64,000 nucleotides of DNA from Croceicoccus gelatinilyticus (GTDB lineage Bacteria; Pseudomonadota; Alphaproteobacteria; Sphingomonadales; Sphingomonadaceae). How positions within the stretch are numbered: position 1 is the stretch's first letter; each line of letters starts with the position of its first letter. Positions 16,528 through 24,791 of the stretch are shown in pieces. The position numbers were made by a program, and so were the translations under genes. A model generated the notes under the pieces. The model did not search any database and had not been told where the DNA came from. It saw only the letters and a list, made by a program, of their open reading frames with translations. The stretch lies in contig NZ_JAHCBF010000001.1 of assembly GCF_018398395.1 (NCBI RefSeq), positions 62,001 to 126,000 on the forward strand. Reading direction: 5' to 3'.

Positions 16528-17306
16528 ACGCCCGACATCCCGGCCGTGGTGGCTCCGTCGATCGTGTATTCCCCGCCGGAGATGAACGCAGCCTCGTCAG
16601 ACCCGAGGAAGGCAACGAGTGCGGCCACTTCTTCGACCGTGGCCATGCGGTTCAGCGGAGCCATTCCTTCGTACATGGCACGGGCCGCCGCCGGATCCTC
16701 CTGCGAGTTCATGATGTTGGTAATCAACTCCGTTTCGACCACGCCGGGAAGCACCGCGTTGACGCGGATCTTGTAGCCGGCAAGCCCGCAGTAGTTTGCT
16801 GCCGACTTCGCCAGCGCGACAACGGCGGCCTTGGTGACCGAATAGCCCATGTAGTTGCCCATCGCGCGGTGGGCGTTCATCGAACTGTTGATGATGACCG
16901 AACCGGTCGGACCGCCGGGATTGTCCTTCATGATCCGGATCGCATGCTGACAGGTCAGCATCGCGCCGGTCTGGTTGACCTCCACGATGAAGTTCCAGTC
17001 ATCCAGTGCGATGTTCTCGACGCTGCTGTCACCCTTCTCGGTGCCGGCATTGGCAAAAGCGATGTCGAGGCGGCCGAAGTCCTTGCGGATCATCGCCGAA
17101 AGCTCTTCCCACCCCTTTGCGTCCTGCACCCGGTGCGAGAAGAAAGTGGCACCGGTTTCCTCGCAAAGCGGGCGTGCCGCTTCCTCGCGCGAACCTGTGA
17201 AGATGACCTTGGCGCCATCGGCAGCCAGCCGCCTTACGGCGCCTGCACCGATTCCCGCCGTGCCGCCCGTTACGAGCGCCACTTTGCCTGAAAGCCTGTC
17301 GGACAT
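16524..17306 (-). CDS. Short-chain dehydrogenase/reductase
   Basis: The protein has 260 residues and is the first gene of the SDR trio. The TGGTAGIG loop is followed by FTGSREEA after beta-2, which lacks the Asp of its two neighbours and has Ser-Arg, a pattern more common in NADP-dependent enzymes. FANAG takes the place of NNAG. The catalytic region is INSSMNAHRAMGNYMGYSVTK with Ser, Tyr and Lys. It is divergent from the Rieske gene at 17466 across a 159-base gap that must hold both promoters. Confidence 0.88.
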   Translation of the reverse strand: MSDRLSGKVALVTGGTAGIGAGAVRRLAADGAKVIFTGSREEAARPLCEETGATFFSHRVQDAKGWEELSAMIRKDFGRLDIAFANAGTEKGDSSVENIALDDWNFIVEVNQTGAMLTCQHAIRIMKDNPGGPTGSVIINSSMNAHRAMGNYMGYSVTKAAVVALAKSAANYCGLAGYKIRVNAVLPGVVETELITNIMNSQEDPAAARAMYEGMAPLNRMATVEEVAALVAFLGSDEAAFISGGEYTIDGATTAGMSGV

Positions 17307-17465
17307 TATCCTGCTCCAATCTTATCCGTAGTCTTCAGATTTGGCCGACTGGCAGCGGATGACAACCTATGACTTCGGCAAGGTGACGCACGCTTTGCCA
17401 ATGGCCAAGGTAAGGCAAATTCCGGAGATTTCGTCCGGCTCACAAGAACCTAGAGGATCGAAGGC

Positions 17466-18884
17466 ATGTCCGACATCGACGTAACCGAAAAGTTCGGCGA
17501 GGACCGCAGCGAAGGCATCAGCTGGAACGAGTTGATGGAGCGCGATTCCCGTCCCGCTCCGGATATTTTGACCGAGGAAGCATACGAATATCGCGGCTCC
17601 GACCCGATCCCGGCCGAACGCTACACCAGCGAGGAATTCGCGCAGAAAGAGCGTGAGCGCATGTGGCCTTATGTCTGGCAGTTCTGCGCCCGTGAGGAAG
17701 AGCTGAACGAGCCCGGCGATTTCGTCGTCTATGAAAACGCTGGCCGCAGCTATCTCGTCGTGCGCCAGGACGACGGTTCGATCCGCGCCATGCACAACGT
17801 CTGTCTCCACCGCGGCCGCAAGCTGCGCACCGAGGACGGTTCGGCCGACAAGTTCACCTGCCCGTTCCACGCCTTCACCTGGAACAAGGACGGCACGTTC
17901 AACCACGCGCCGTGCCAGTGGGACTTCCCGCACCTTGAAAAGAAGAACATGGACCTGCCCGATGCCGAAGTGGCGACGTGGCAGGGTTATGTCTTCCTGC
18001 GCGAGGAAAAGGGCGGGCCGAGCCTCGAGGAATACCTCGCCCCGCTGCCCGATCACTTCAAGCGTTGGCGCCACGACGAATGCGCGACGGTCATGCACGT
18101 CGCGAAGGAAGTCCCGGCCAACTGGAAGATCGTCATGGAAGCCTTCATGGAGTCCTGGCACACGATCGTCACGCACCCGCAGCTTCTGCCGTTCACGGGC
18201 GACTCCAACGCCGCGTACCGGACCTGGGGCGACAACATCAACGTGAACCTCGTGCCTTTCGGCATCATGAGCCCGCACCTTGAAGAAGGGCAGGGCGAGC
18301 AGTGGATCGTCGACGAGTTCATCAAGTACAACGGTCGTAGCTCTGACAACTACGACCCCACCGGCAACCCGATGGCGATCGAGGTGCCCGAGGGCAAGAC
18401 CGCGCGCGAGGCGCTGGGCGACCAGATGCGCCAGGTCTATACCGAGACCACGGGCTACGACCATTCGGACGCGACCGATGCCGAGGTGCTCGACGCCCTG
18501 GTATACAACGTCTTCCCGAACTTCGCCCCGTGGGGCGGCTTCATGCCGAACATCGTATATAGCTGGTTCCCCGGCAAGACGCCCGATACCTGTGTTATGG
18601 ACGTACGGATCCTCGCCCGCGTCAAGAAGGGCGATCCCAAGCCTGCCGCCGCGCCGCGCAAGTTCCTGACCCTTGACCAGAAGTGGACCGAGGCGCCTGA
18701 ACTCGGCATTCTTGCCGACGTCTTCGAACAGGACATGGACAACCTGCCTTACGTGCAGGACGGCCTCCATGCCTCGAAGAATGGAGAGGTCCAGCTGGGC
18801 AACTACCAGGAAATCCGCATTCGCCAGTTCCAGGACACCATGATGAAGTACATCAACGGTGAACTCGGAGGCTCGAAGGCCTGA
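17466..18884 (+). CDS. Rieske non-heme iron oxygenase, alpha subunit (divergent member)
   Basis: The protein has 472 residues, the longest of the four, with an extra ~20 residues at the N-terminus. The Rieske ligands are C113, H115, C132 and H135; the second pair reads CPFHAFTW rather than the usual CxYHGW. The catalytic iron motif is EAFMESWHTIVTHPQL, with H232 and H237 and Glu/Ala/Phe in place of the Asp-Asn-Phe seen in the three other enzymes. It thus belongs to a different subfamily from those. It overlaps the ThuA-like gene (TGATG) and ends at the terminator at 19730. Confidence 0.91.
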   Translation: MSDIDVTEKFGEDRSEGISWNELMERDSRPAPDILTEEAYEYRGSDPIPAERYTSEEFAQKERERMWPYVWQFCAREEELNEPGDFVVYENAGRSYLVVRQDDGSIRAMHNVCLHRGRKLRTEDGSADKFTCPFHAFTWNKDGTFNHAPCQWDFPHLEKKNMDLPDAEVATWQGYVFLREEKGGPSLEEYLAPLPDHFKRWRHDECATVMHVAKEVPANWKIVMEAFMESWHTIVTHPQLLPFTGDSNAAYRTWGDNINVNLVPFGIMSPHLEEGQGEQWIVDEFIKYNGRSSDNYDPTGNPMAIEVPEGKTAREALGDQMRQVYTETTGYDHSDATDAEVLDALVYNVFPNFAPWGGFMPNIVYSWFPGKTPDTCVMDVRILARVKKGDPKPAAAPRKFLTLDQKWTEAPELGILADVFEQDMDNLPYVQDGLHASKNGEVQLGNYQEIRIRQFQDTMMKYINGELGGSKA

Positions 18885-19678
18885 TGGAAAGGATCGACCA
18901 CGGGCCGGACCCGCTCGCCGAGTTTACGGACAAGAACCACCCGGCGCGCATTGACTGCGTGCTGATCGCGGGCGGTGTCTGGCACGACATCGACTTTGCG
19001 CGGCTGGAACTGCTGAAGCTGCTGGCCGAGGATCCGCGCGTTCGCACTCGCGTGTTCGAGGATTTCGAAAACCTCGACGCGATCCGCGAAGCCGACATCC
19101 TCATCAGCTACACCTGCAATGTCGTCCCTTCGGACGCAGCGCAGGAAACGCTGCGCGACTGGATCGAGGCTGGTGGGCGCTACTACGCGCTGCACGGCAC
19201 GAACTCGATCCTGAAGCTGATGGACGACGGGCTGTTCCACGCCCCGCGTGAAGCGCAGCTTTTCATGGACGTGTTGGGCAGCCAGTTCATCACCCACCCG
19301 CCGATCGCGCCTTATACGGTGACGGTCGCGGATCCGGATCATGAACTCGTCACCGGCGTCGAACCTTTCGAGACGACGGACGAGCTCTACCACCTCGAAA
19401 CGCACGGAGACCTGCATGTCCTGCTGGAGACCGAGTGTACCGAGGAAGGCACCGGTTTTGCCGAGGCTGCGGACGCGCCGGGCATCCACCCCGTCATGTA
19501 TATCAAGGAACGCGGCAAGGGCGCGGTCCTTTACAACACGCTCGGCCATTGCCGCGGGCACTATGATCTCCAGCCGCTGGCCGACTGGTGGCCGACGGTC
19601 GATCGCTGCGCGTGGGAACTGCCGGTCTATTACGACCTGCTTCGTCGCGGCATCGACTGGATCAAGCGCCGCGACTGA
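18884..19678 (+). CDS. ThuA-like domain protein
   Basis: The protein has 264 residues. The N-terminal part (RIDCVLIAGGVWHDIDFARL), a central ALHGTNS and a C-terminal NTLGHCRGHYD match the ThuA-like fold, a class I glutamine-amidotransferase relative in which the nucleophile Cys is replaced. Members of this family are linked to sugar or trehalose use and to secondary oxidations; no reaction is firmly assigned. Start overlap with the Rieske stop implies joint translation, so it may act on the oxygenase's product. Confidence 0.82.
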   Translation: MERIDHGPDPLAEFTDKNHPARIDCVLIAGGVWHDIDFARLELLKLLAEDPRVRTRVFEDFENLDAIREADILISYTCNVVPSDAAQETLRDWIEAGGRYYALHGTNSILKLMDDGLFHAPREAQLFMDVLGSQFITHPPIAPYTVTVADPDHELVTGVEPFETTDELYHLETHGDLHVLLETECTEEGTGFAEAADAPGIHPVMYIKERGKGAVLYNTLGHCRGHYDLQPLADWWPTVDRCAWELPVYYDLLRRGIDWIKRRD

Positions 19679-19729
19679 GCGTAAAGCGCACGAATTCTGG
19701 TGGCAGTTCGCAAGGGCTGCTAGGCAAAA

Positions 19730-19759
19730 GGCTTCGGGGGTTGAACCCGAAGCCTTTTT
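19730..19759 (+). terminator. Rho-independent terminator of Rieske-ThuA operon
   Basis: GGCTTCGGG (19730-19738) pairs with CCCGAAGCC (19746-19754) and is followed by TTTTT. It marks the right end of the catabolic island and comes just before the start of an unrelated nuclease-like gene. Confidence 0.85.
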
Positions 19760-19776
19760 CGTTCGTTGTCAGGTCG

Positions 19777-20475
19777 ATGCAGCTCAAGTTCGCCAGCTAC
19801 AACATTCACAAGGCCGTGGGGCTGGACCGCAAGCGCGATCCCGATCGCATCCTGTCGGTCCTGCACGAACTCGATGCCGATGTGGTCGCGCTGCAGGAAT
19901 GCGACCGTCGCTTTGGGCAACGGGAAAGCGTCCTGCCAAGGGCGCGTATCGAGGATTCCTCTTATCGCCCCATCGCGCTGGGTATCAGGCCCGGCAGCCT
20001 CGGCTGGCACGGCAATACGTTTCTGCTGAAAAAGGACATCAGCGTGGTCGAGACCGATCCGCTGATCCTGCCCACGCTAGAGCCGCGCGGGGCCGTGCGC
20101 GTCGATATCGAGCATGGCGGGAAACGCGTGCGCGCAATCGGCATGCATCTCGACCTGTCCGGCTTTCGCCGCCGTCATCAGGCAGAGGCTGTCCTCGCGC
20201 ATCTCGAAGATTGCGAGCATGATTGCCCGACCGTGGTCATGGGCGACACAAACGAATGGTCCAGCACCGGCGGCATGCTCCGCCTGTTCCGGGATCGTTG
20301 GCACTCGCCCGATTGCGGGCCCAGTTTCCCGACGCGCCGGCCGATCGCCCGTCTCGACCGCATCTTCGCCAGCCACCAATGGGACATGGTCGACAGCGGC
20401 GTCCATCACAGCCTGCTGGCCTCGCGCGCGTCTGATCACTTGCCGGTGTGGGCGACCCTCTCGCTCAAATCCTGA
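19777..20475 (+). CDS. Endonuclease/exonuclease/phosphatase family protein
   Basis: The protein has 232 residues, beginning at the ATG at 19777, just past the terminator; longer in-frame forms would run through the terminator. The fold markers are FASYNIHKAVGLD, VVALQECDR (metal-binding Glu), GMHLDLSG, VVMGDTNEWS (Asp and Asn) and the final SRASDHLPVW (Asp-His). These form the Mg-dependent EEP phosphodiesterase active site, as in exonuclease III, DNase I and sphingomyelinases. No signal peptide is seen, so it is cytoplasmic. Its target is unknown. Confidence 0.88.
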   Translation: MQLKFASYNIHKAVGLDRKRDPDRILSVLHELDADVVALQECDRRFGQRESVLPRARIEDSSYRPIALGIRPGSLGWHGNTFLLKKDISVVETDPLILPTLEPRGAVRVDIEHGGKRVRAIGMHLDLSGFRRRHQAEAVLAHLEDCEHDCPTVVMGDTNEWSSTGGMLRLFRDRWHSPDCGPSFPTRRPIARLDRIFASHQWDMVDSGVHHSLLASRASDHLPVWATLSLKS

Positions 20476-20484
20476 GCGCGCACT

Positions 20485-20530
20485 TGCACAAAATTTGAGC
20501 AGCGTTGTTCGCATGCACGGAATCCGTGCG
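20485..20530 (+). promoter_or_regulatory. Two NtrC-like enhancer sites
   Basis: TGCACAAAATTTGAGCA (20485-20501) and TGCACGGAATCCGTGCG (20514-20530) each match 9 of 12 positions of the NtrC consensus TGCACC-N5-GGTGCA. Their centres are 29 bases apart, close to three helical turns, and they lie about 70-110 bases upstream of the sigma-54 -24 element, as expected of a tandem enhancer. Confidence 0.55.
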
Positions 20531-20598
20531 CAAATGTGAACAGAAGGTTACTGCGCCGAATCGGCTGAAAACGGCCAATTTTCGCACTTGCGGCAAAC

Positions 20599-20614
20599 TG
20601 GCACGCCCCTTGCA
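20599..20614 (+). promoter_or_regulatory. Sigma-54 promoter of glnK-amtB
   Basis: TGGCACGCCCCTTGCA is a full match to the -24/-12 consensus TGGCACG-N4-TTGCA. Transcription should start near 20625, leaving a short leader to glnK at 20663. This indicates nitrogen-limitation control through RpoN and NtrC. Confidence 0.88.
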
Positions 20615-20662
20615 GAATAGCTGGCACCGGCAGACGGGCCGGGAGGCAACAAGGGGGCTGAG

Positions 20663-21001
20663 ATGAAATTCATCATCGCCATCATCAAGCCGTTCAAGCT
20701 GGACGAAGTACGCGAGGCACTGGGCTCGCTGGGCGTCGCCGGCATGACGGTTACCGAGGTTAAGGGTTTCGGACGTCAGAAGGGTCAGACCGAAATCTAC
20801 CGCGGTGCAGAATACTCCACGAACATGCTGCCCAAGGTGAAGATCGAGATCGCCGCAAGCGATGCGCTTGCGCCGCAGATCATCGAATCCATCCAGCAGA
20901 CCGCCAGCACCGAGGCCATCGGTGACGGCAAGATCTTCGTGCTCGACCTCGCCAGCGCCGTGCGCATCCGCACCGGCGAATCCGGCGACACCGCGCTCTG
21001 A
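20663..21001 (+). CDS. glnK: PII signal protein GlnK (first copy)
   Basis: The protein has 112 residues, the standard PII length. The N-terminus MKFIIAIIKPFKLDEVREAL, the T-loop with uridylylation site Tyr51 (YRGAEYSTNM) and the C-terminal signature FVLDLASAVRIRTGE are all present. PII senses 2-oxoglutarate, ATP and ADP; as GlnK it plugs the AmtB channel in nitrogen excess. An AAGGGGG ribosome site precedes the ATG. It sits 17 bases before amtB and behind the sigma-54 promoter at 20599. Confidence 0.96.
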   Translation: MKFIIAIIKPFKLDEVREALGSLGVAGMTVTEVKGFGRQKGQTEIYRGAEYSTNMLPKVKIEIAASDALAPQIIESIQQTASTEAIGDGKIFVLDLASAVRIRTGESGDTAL

Positions 21002-21018
21002 TACGAAGGGAAATCCCA

Positions 21019-22350
21019 ATGGATCGTAACACCATGAAATGGGGCATGCGCGCGGTTGCTGCCGCTGCCCTGGTCGCGCCGGTCGCGGCTTTCGCACAGG
21101 ATGAAGCCGTACCGGCTGCCGAAATGGTCGGCGGCGGCACTGCCTACATCCTCAACACTCTCCTGTTCCTCATCGGCGGCTTCCTCGTCATGTGGATGGC
21201 CGCCGGCTTCGCCATGCTCGAAGCCGGTCTCGTGCGTTCGAAGAACGTTTCGATGCAGTGCCTCAAGAACATCGCGCTCTACTCGATCGCGGGCATCATG
21301 TTCTGGGTCATCGGTTACGGCATCGCCTATCCGGGCGACTTCAACGGCTACTTCTCGTTCGGTTCGATCCCCTACGCCATGCAGGGCGTTGGTGAAGCTG
21401 ACGTCGACACCGGTTACTCGGTCGCTTCGGACTGGTTCTTCCAGATGGTTTTCTGCGCCACCACGGCCTCGATCGTTTCGGGTACGCTGGCTGAACGCAT
21501 CAAGATCTGGCCGTTCCTGATCTTCACCGTGATCCTGACCGGCGTGATCTACCCGACCGTCGTCAGCTGGGAATGGGGCGCTGGCTTCCTTGACCAGATG
21601 GGCTTCTCCGACTTCGCTGGTTCGACGCTGGTCCACTCGACCGGTGGCTGGGCTGCTCTTGTCGGTGCGATCATCCTTGGCGCCCGTGCAGGTCGCTATG
21701 GTCCCGACGGCAAGGTCAACGTCTTCCCGGGTACGAACATCCCGCTCGCAACTCTGGGTACGTTCATCCTGTGGCTCGGCTGGTTCGGCTTCAACGGTGC
21801 TTCGCAGCTTGCAATGGGCACCGTTGGCGACGTTTCGGACGTGTCGAAGATCTTCGTGAACACCAACATGGCGGCTTGCGCCGGCGTGGTTGTCGCGATC
21901 ATCCTGACGCAGATCATGTACAAGAAGATCGACGTCACCATGGCGCTCAACGGCGCGCTGGCTGGCCTCGTCTCGATCACCGCAGAACCGCTCACTCCGT
22001 CGGTCCCGATGGCGCTGCTCATCGGCGGCATCGGCGGCGCGATCGTGGTCTTCGCGGTCCCGATGCTCGACAAGCTGAAGATCGACGATGTCGTCGGCGC
22101 CATCCCGGTTCACCTGTTCGCAGGTATCTGGGGCACGCTGGCCGTCTGCCTGACCAACGGTGACGTTCCGTTCGTTGCCCAGATCACCGGCGTTGTCGCC
22201 ACGGGCGTCTTCGTTTCGATCGCTGCCGGTATCGTGTGGTTCATCCTGAAGATGGTCATGGGTCTGCGCCCGACCGCCGAAGAAGAACTGCTCGGCATGG
22301 ACAAGGTCGAGGTCGGCGTCGAAGCCTACCCGGAATTCGTCAACGCCTGA
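21019..22350 (+). CDS. amtB: Ammonium transporter AmtB (first copy)
   Basis: The protein has 443 residues, with a signal-like N-terminus (MRAVAAAALVAPVAAFAQ) as seen in many Amt proteins, then eleven predicted membrane segments. The twin-histidine pore residues lie in STLVHSTGG and GAIPVHLFAG. It conducts ammonium/ammonia across the inner membrane and is regulated by the preceding GlnK. Its sequence is of a clearly different Amt branch from that of the second copy at 22947, whose second pore motif reads FGIHGVGG. Confidence 0.95.
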   Translation: MDRNTMKWGMRAVAAAALVAPVAAFAQDEAVPAAEMVGGGTAYILNTLLFLIGGFLVMWMAAGFAMLEAGLVRSKNVSMQCLKNIALYSIAGIMFWVIGYGIAYPGDFNGYFSFGSIPYAMQGVGEADVDTGYSVASDWFFQMVFCATTASIVSGTLAERIKIWPFLIFTVILTGVIYPTVVSWEWGAGFLDQMGFSDFAGSTLVHSTGGWAALVGAIILGARAGRYGPDGKVNVFPGTNIPLATLGTFILWLGWFGFNGASQLAMGTVGDVSDVSKIFVNTNMAACAGVVVAIILTQIMYKKIDVTMALNGALAGLVSITAEPLTPSVPMALLIGGIGGAIVVFAVPMLDKLKIDDVVGAIPVHLFAGIWGTLAVCLTNGDVPFVAQITGVVATGVFVSIAAGIVWFILKMVMGLRPTAEEELLGMDKVEVGVEAYPEFVNA

Positions 22351-22370
22351 CGATTTCCCACACCAGTTTT

Positions 22371-22407
22371 GGCGGGGTGGTTCCTCCTCTCCTCTCCCCA
22401 CCCCGCC
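22371..22407 (+). terminator. Hairpin after first amtB
   Basis: GGCGGGGTGG (22371-22380) pairs with CCACCCCGCC (22398-22407), a 10-bp GC stem with a pyrimidine-rich loop. No T-run follows, so it may pause polymerase or protect the mRNA end; the stronger terminator is at 22442. Confidence 0.5.
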
Positions 22408-22441
22408 AATAACAACGTTCCTCCTGCGAACGTAACTCAAT

Positions 22442-22476
22442 GGGTCGGAAAGCCAGCCGCTTTCCGGCCCTTTTTT
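22442..22476 (+). terminator. Rho-independent terminator between the two glnK-amtB units
   Basis: GGGTCGGAAAG (22442-22452) pairs with CTTTCCGGCCC (22460-22470) with one G-T pair, then TTTTTT. It separates the two glnK-amtB transcripts. Confidence 0.85.
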
Positions 22477-22586
22477 GTTGGCCCTTGTGACAGTTGGCCG
22501 ACACTCCGCTTGCCTAAAGCTGAAAGTCATGCATCAGTGTCGCGCCCGGCAACTTGCCGGAAATTGCAGCAGGAGGGGCAATTTCG

Positions 22587-22925
22587 ATGAAATATGTCAT
22601 CGCCATCATCAAGCCGCACAAGCTTGAGGAAGTTCGCGAAGCGCTCGGATCGCTTGGCGTGGCCGGCATGACGGTCTCCGAAGTCAAGGGCTTCGGTCGT
22701 CAGAAAGGTCAGACGGAAATCTATCGCGGCGCCGAATACTCGGTGAACATGGTGCCGAAGGTGAAGATCGAGATCGCCACGTCGGACGCGCTCGCCGCGC
22801 AGATCGTGGAAACGATCCAGGGTACGGCCAACTCCGATGCCATCGGTGACGGCAAGGTATTCGTGCTCGACCTGGGATCGGCTGTGCGCATCCGCACCGG
22901 CGAAACAGGCGACACCGCGCTCTAG
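22587..22925 (+). CDS. glnK: PII signal protein GlnK (second copy)
   Basis: The protein has 112 residues and differs from the first copy at 18 positions by my eye alignment (about 84% identity). Tyr51 in YRGAEYSVNM and the C-terminal signature are retained. The ATG at 22587 follows AGGAGGGG; an in-frame codon 33 bases upstream is less likely. The region before it has only a poor GG-N10-GC match near 22496, so this pair may not share the sigma-54 control of the first. It precedes a divergent amtB by 21 bases. Confidence 0.95.
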   Translation: MKYVIAIIKPHKLEEVREALGSLGVAGMTVSEVKGFGRQKGQTEIYRGAEYSVNMVPKVKIEIATSDALAAQIVETIQGTANSDAIGDGKVFVLDLGSAVRIRTGETGDTAL

Positions 22926-22946
22926 CGTTTAGACGGAGGGACTCTC

Positions 22947-24287
22947 ATGAACCGCAAGATGCTTTGCGGTGTTGGCGCAGCTGCGGGATCGCTGCTTTTC
23001 GCCACCACTGCCTTCGCGCAGGAGGCTGCAGAGGCGGCCGCTCCTGTACCCAACCCCGGTAACAATGCCTGGATGATGACCGCGACGCTGCTGGTCCTGC
23101 TCATGATCATTCCCGGCCTTGCATTGTTTTACGGCGGCCTGACCCGTTCGAAGAACATGCTTTCCACGATGACCCAGATTGGCGCCACGGCTGCTCTTGC
23201 CATGCTGATCTGGGTGATGTGGGGCTATTCGCTGGCGTTTGGCGATACGACCTATGAAGGGACGCTGGGCCTGTTCATTTCCGGCGGCAGCTATTTCCTG
23301 TCCGGCACCGATGCCAGCAGCACGGCGGCCACTTTCACGGACGAGGTGATCAGCAAATACGTCTTCATCAGCTTCCAGATGACGTTCGCGGCCATCACGG
23401 CGGCCCTGATCCTGGGTGCGACGGCGGAGCGCCTGAAGTTCAATGCGGTCATGCTTTTCGTGCCGATCTGGCTGACGATCGTCTATTTCCCGATCGCCCA
23501 CATGGTCTGGGCAGGCGGGGGACTTCTGTTTGAAGACGGCGCACTGGATTTCGCCGGTGGCACTGTCGTGCACATCAATGCGGGTATCTCGGGCCTGATC
23601 CTTGCCTACCTTGTCGGCAAGCGTCGCGGTTTCCCCAATGAACCGATGCCGCCCCACTCGATGACTCTGACGATGGTCGGCACGGGCCTGCTCTGGGTGG
23701 GCTGGTTCGGTTTCAACGCCGGTTCGGCGCTTGAAGCGGACGGGTCGGCCGGCCTTGCGATGATCAACACGTTCGTCGCTACGGCTGCAGGTGCTCTTGC
23801 CTGGATGGTCATCGAACGCATGGCAGGCCACAAGGGCTCTGCTCTGGGCTTCTGTTCGGGTGTGATCGCCGGTCTTGTCGCGGTGACGCCTGCGGCGGGT
23901 AACTCGGGGCCCTTCGGCGCGATCCTTCTCGGCATCGTTGCGTCGGCAGTCTGCTATTTCTTCGTGGCCAAGGTGAAGGGCAAGTTCGGTTATGACGACT
24001 CGCTCGACGCTTTCGGTATCCATGGCGTTGGCGGTATTGTCGGTGCGATCGGTACGGCAGTGGTTTACCAGCCGTTCCTCGGCGGCCCCGGTGACGGTTC
24101 GGTCGGTCTTGTCGACCAACTGGGCATCCAGATCTTCAGCGTCGTCGTGACGATCGTCTGGGCTACGGTCGGCACGCTTATCGCCGCATTCGTGGTGAAG
24201 GCCCTTGTCGGCCTGCGCAGTTCGGAAGAAGTCGAGCTTTCGGGCCTCGACATCGGCGAACACGGCGAACGCGCCTACAACGACTGA
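22947..24287 (+). CDS. amtB: Ammonium transporter AmtB (second copy)
   Basis: The protein has 446 residues, with a signal-like start (GSLLFATTAFAQ) and a canonical AmtB core: PGLALFYGGLTRSKN, twin histidines in GTVVHINAG and DAFGIHGVGG. This is the classical proteobacterial AmtB type, whereas the first copy is of another branch. Paired with the second glnK, it likely provides constitutive or differently tuned ammonium uptake. A strong terminator follows. Confidence 0.95.
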   Translation: MNRKMLCGVGAAAGSLLFATTAFAQEAAEAAAPVPNPGNNAWMMTATLLVLLMIIPGLALFYGGLTRSKNMLSTMTQIGATAALAMLIWVMWGYSLAFGDTTYEGTLGLFISGGSYFLSGTDASSTAATFTDEVISKYVFISFQMTFAAITAALILGATAERLKFNAVMLFVPIWLTIVYFPIAHMVWAGGGLLFEDGALDFAGGTVVHINAGISGLILAYLVGKRRGFPNEPMPPHSMTLTMVGTGLLWVGWFGFNAGSALEADGSAGLAMINTFVATAAGALAWMVIERMAGHKGSALGFCSGVIAGLVAVTPAAGNSGPFGAILLGIVASAVCYFFVAKVKGKFGYDDSLDAFGIHGVGGIVGAIGTAVVYQPFLGGPGDGSVGLVDQLGIQIFSVVVTIVWATVGTLIAAFVVKALVGLRSSEEVELSGLDIGEHGERAYND

Positions 24288-24305
24288 TCCCCGGATCAGC
24301 ACAAA

Positions 24306-24340
24306 GAAAAAGGGCCGGAGGTTCGCCTCCGGCCCTTTTT
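24306..24340. terminator. Bidirectional terminator
   Basis: GGGCCGGAGG (24312-24321) pairs with CCTCCGGCCC (24326-24335) around a TTCG tetraloop, with A-run before and TTTTT after. It serves amtB on the plus strand and the convergent gene at 24357 on the minus strand. Confidence 0.9.
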
Positions 24341-24356
24341 CGTTTCGGTGATGTTT

Positions 24357-24791
24357 TCAGCTCCCGGCGCTGAGCATGTCGATCAGCTGGCGGATCGGCG
24401 AAACGTCATATCCCGCGCCCGATGCCTTGGAGGAAATCACTGCGGGGTTCTTGCCCGCCTTCGCCTCCGCAAGAGCCCAGAGCAGGGTCGAACGCGTGCC
24501 TGAACGGCAATAGGCCAGCACCGGCCCTTCTGCCTTGTCGAGAGCTTCGCGCATCGCATCGACCTGTCCCTGCCCGAAACCCGCATGGGTGATCGGGATG
24601 GCGAGATAGTCGATGCCAGCCGCCTTGGCCGCAGCTTCAATCTCGGCACCAGGCGTCTGGTCGGGGGATTCGTCTTCGGGACGGTTGTTGACGATCAGCG
24701 TCACACCCAGCGCCTTGGCCTCGGCAACTTCGTCGACAGTGATCTGGGGGCTGGCGTAGATCGTCTCGTCGATCTGACGGAACTGGCTCAT
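24357..24791 (-). CDS. TIGR01244-type sulfurtransferase/phosphatase-like protein
   Basis: The protein has 144 residues. It begins [19 protein letters not shown] and contains [19 protein letters not shown], typical of the TIGR01244 family (domain fused to beta-lactamase-hydrolase-like enzymes). The active loop is [14 protein letters not shown]: a Cys-x4-Arg loop of rhodanese length, shorter by one than the Cys-x5-Arg loop of tyrosine phosphatases. It could move sulfane sulfur or dephosphorylate a small target. Overlaps the TerC gene by four bases. Confidence 0.8.
   Translation of the reverse strand: MSQFRQIDETIYASPQITVDEVAEAKALGVTLIVNNRPEDESPDQTPGAEIEAAAKAAGIDYLAIPITHAGFGQGQVDAMREALDKAEGPVLAYCRSGTRSTLLWALAEAKAGKNPAVISSKASGAGYDVSPIRQLIDMLSAGS

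Noticed and set aside
19700-19760. tRNA-like look of a stem followed by GGTTGAACCC
   Set aside because: No cloverleaf can be made; it is an intrinsic terminator.
22490-22520. Sigma-54 promoter before the second glnK
   Set aside because: Only a GG-N10-GC skeleton is present (TTGGCCGACACTCCGCTT); the -12 TTGC element does not match at the needed spacing.
20797-24302. Long minus-strand frames opposite glnK-amtB genes
   Set aside because: Charged, Asp/Arg/His-rich shadow translations of membrane protein genes; no family pattern.
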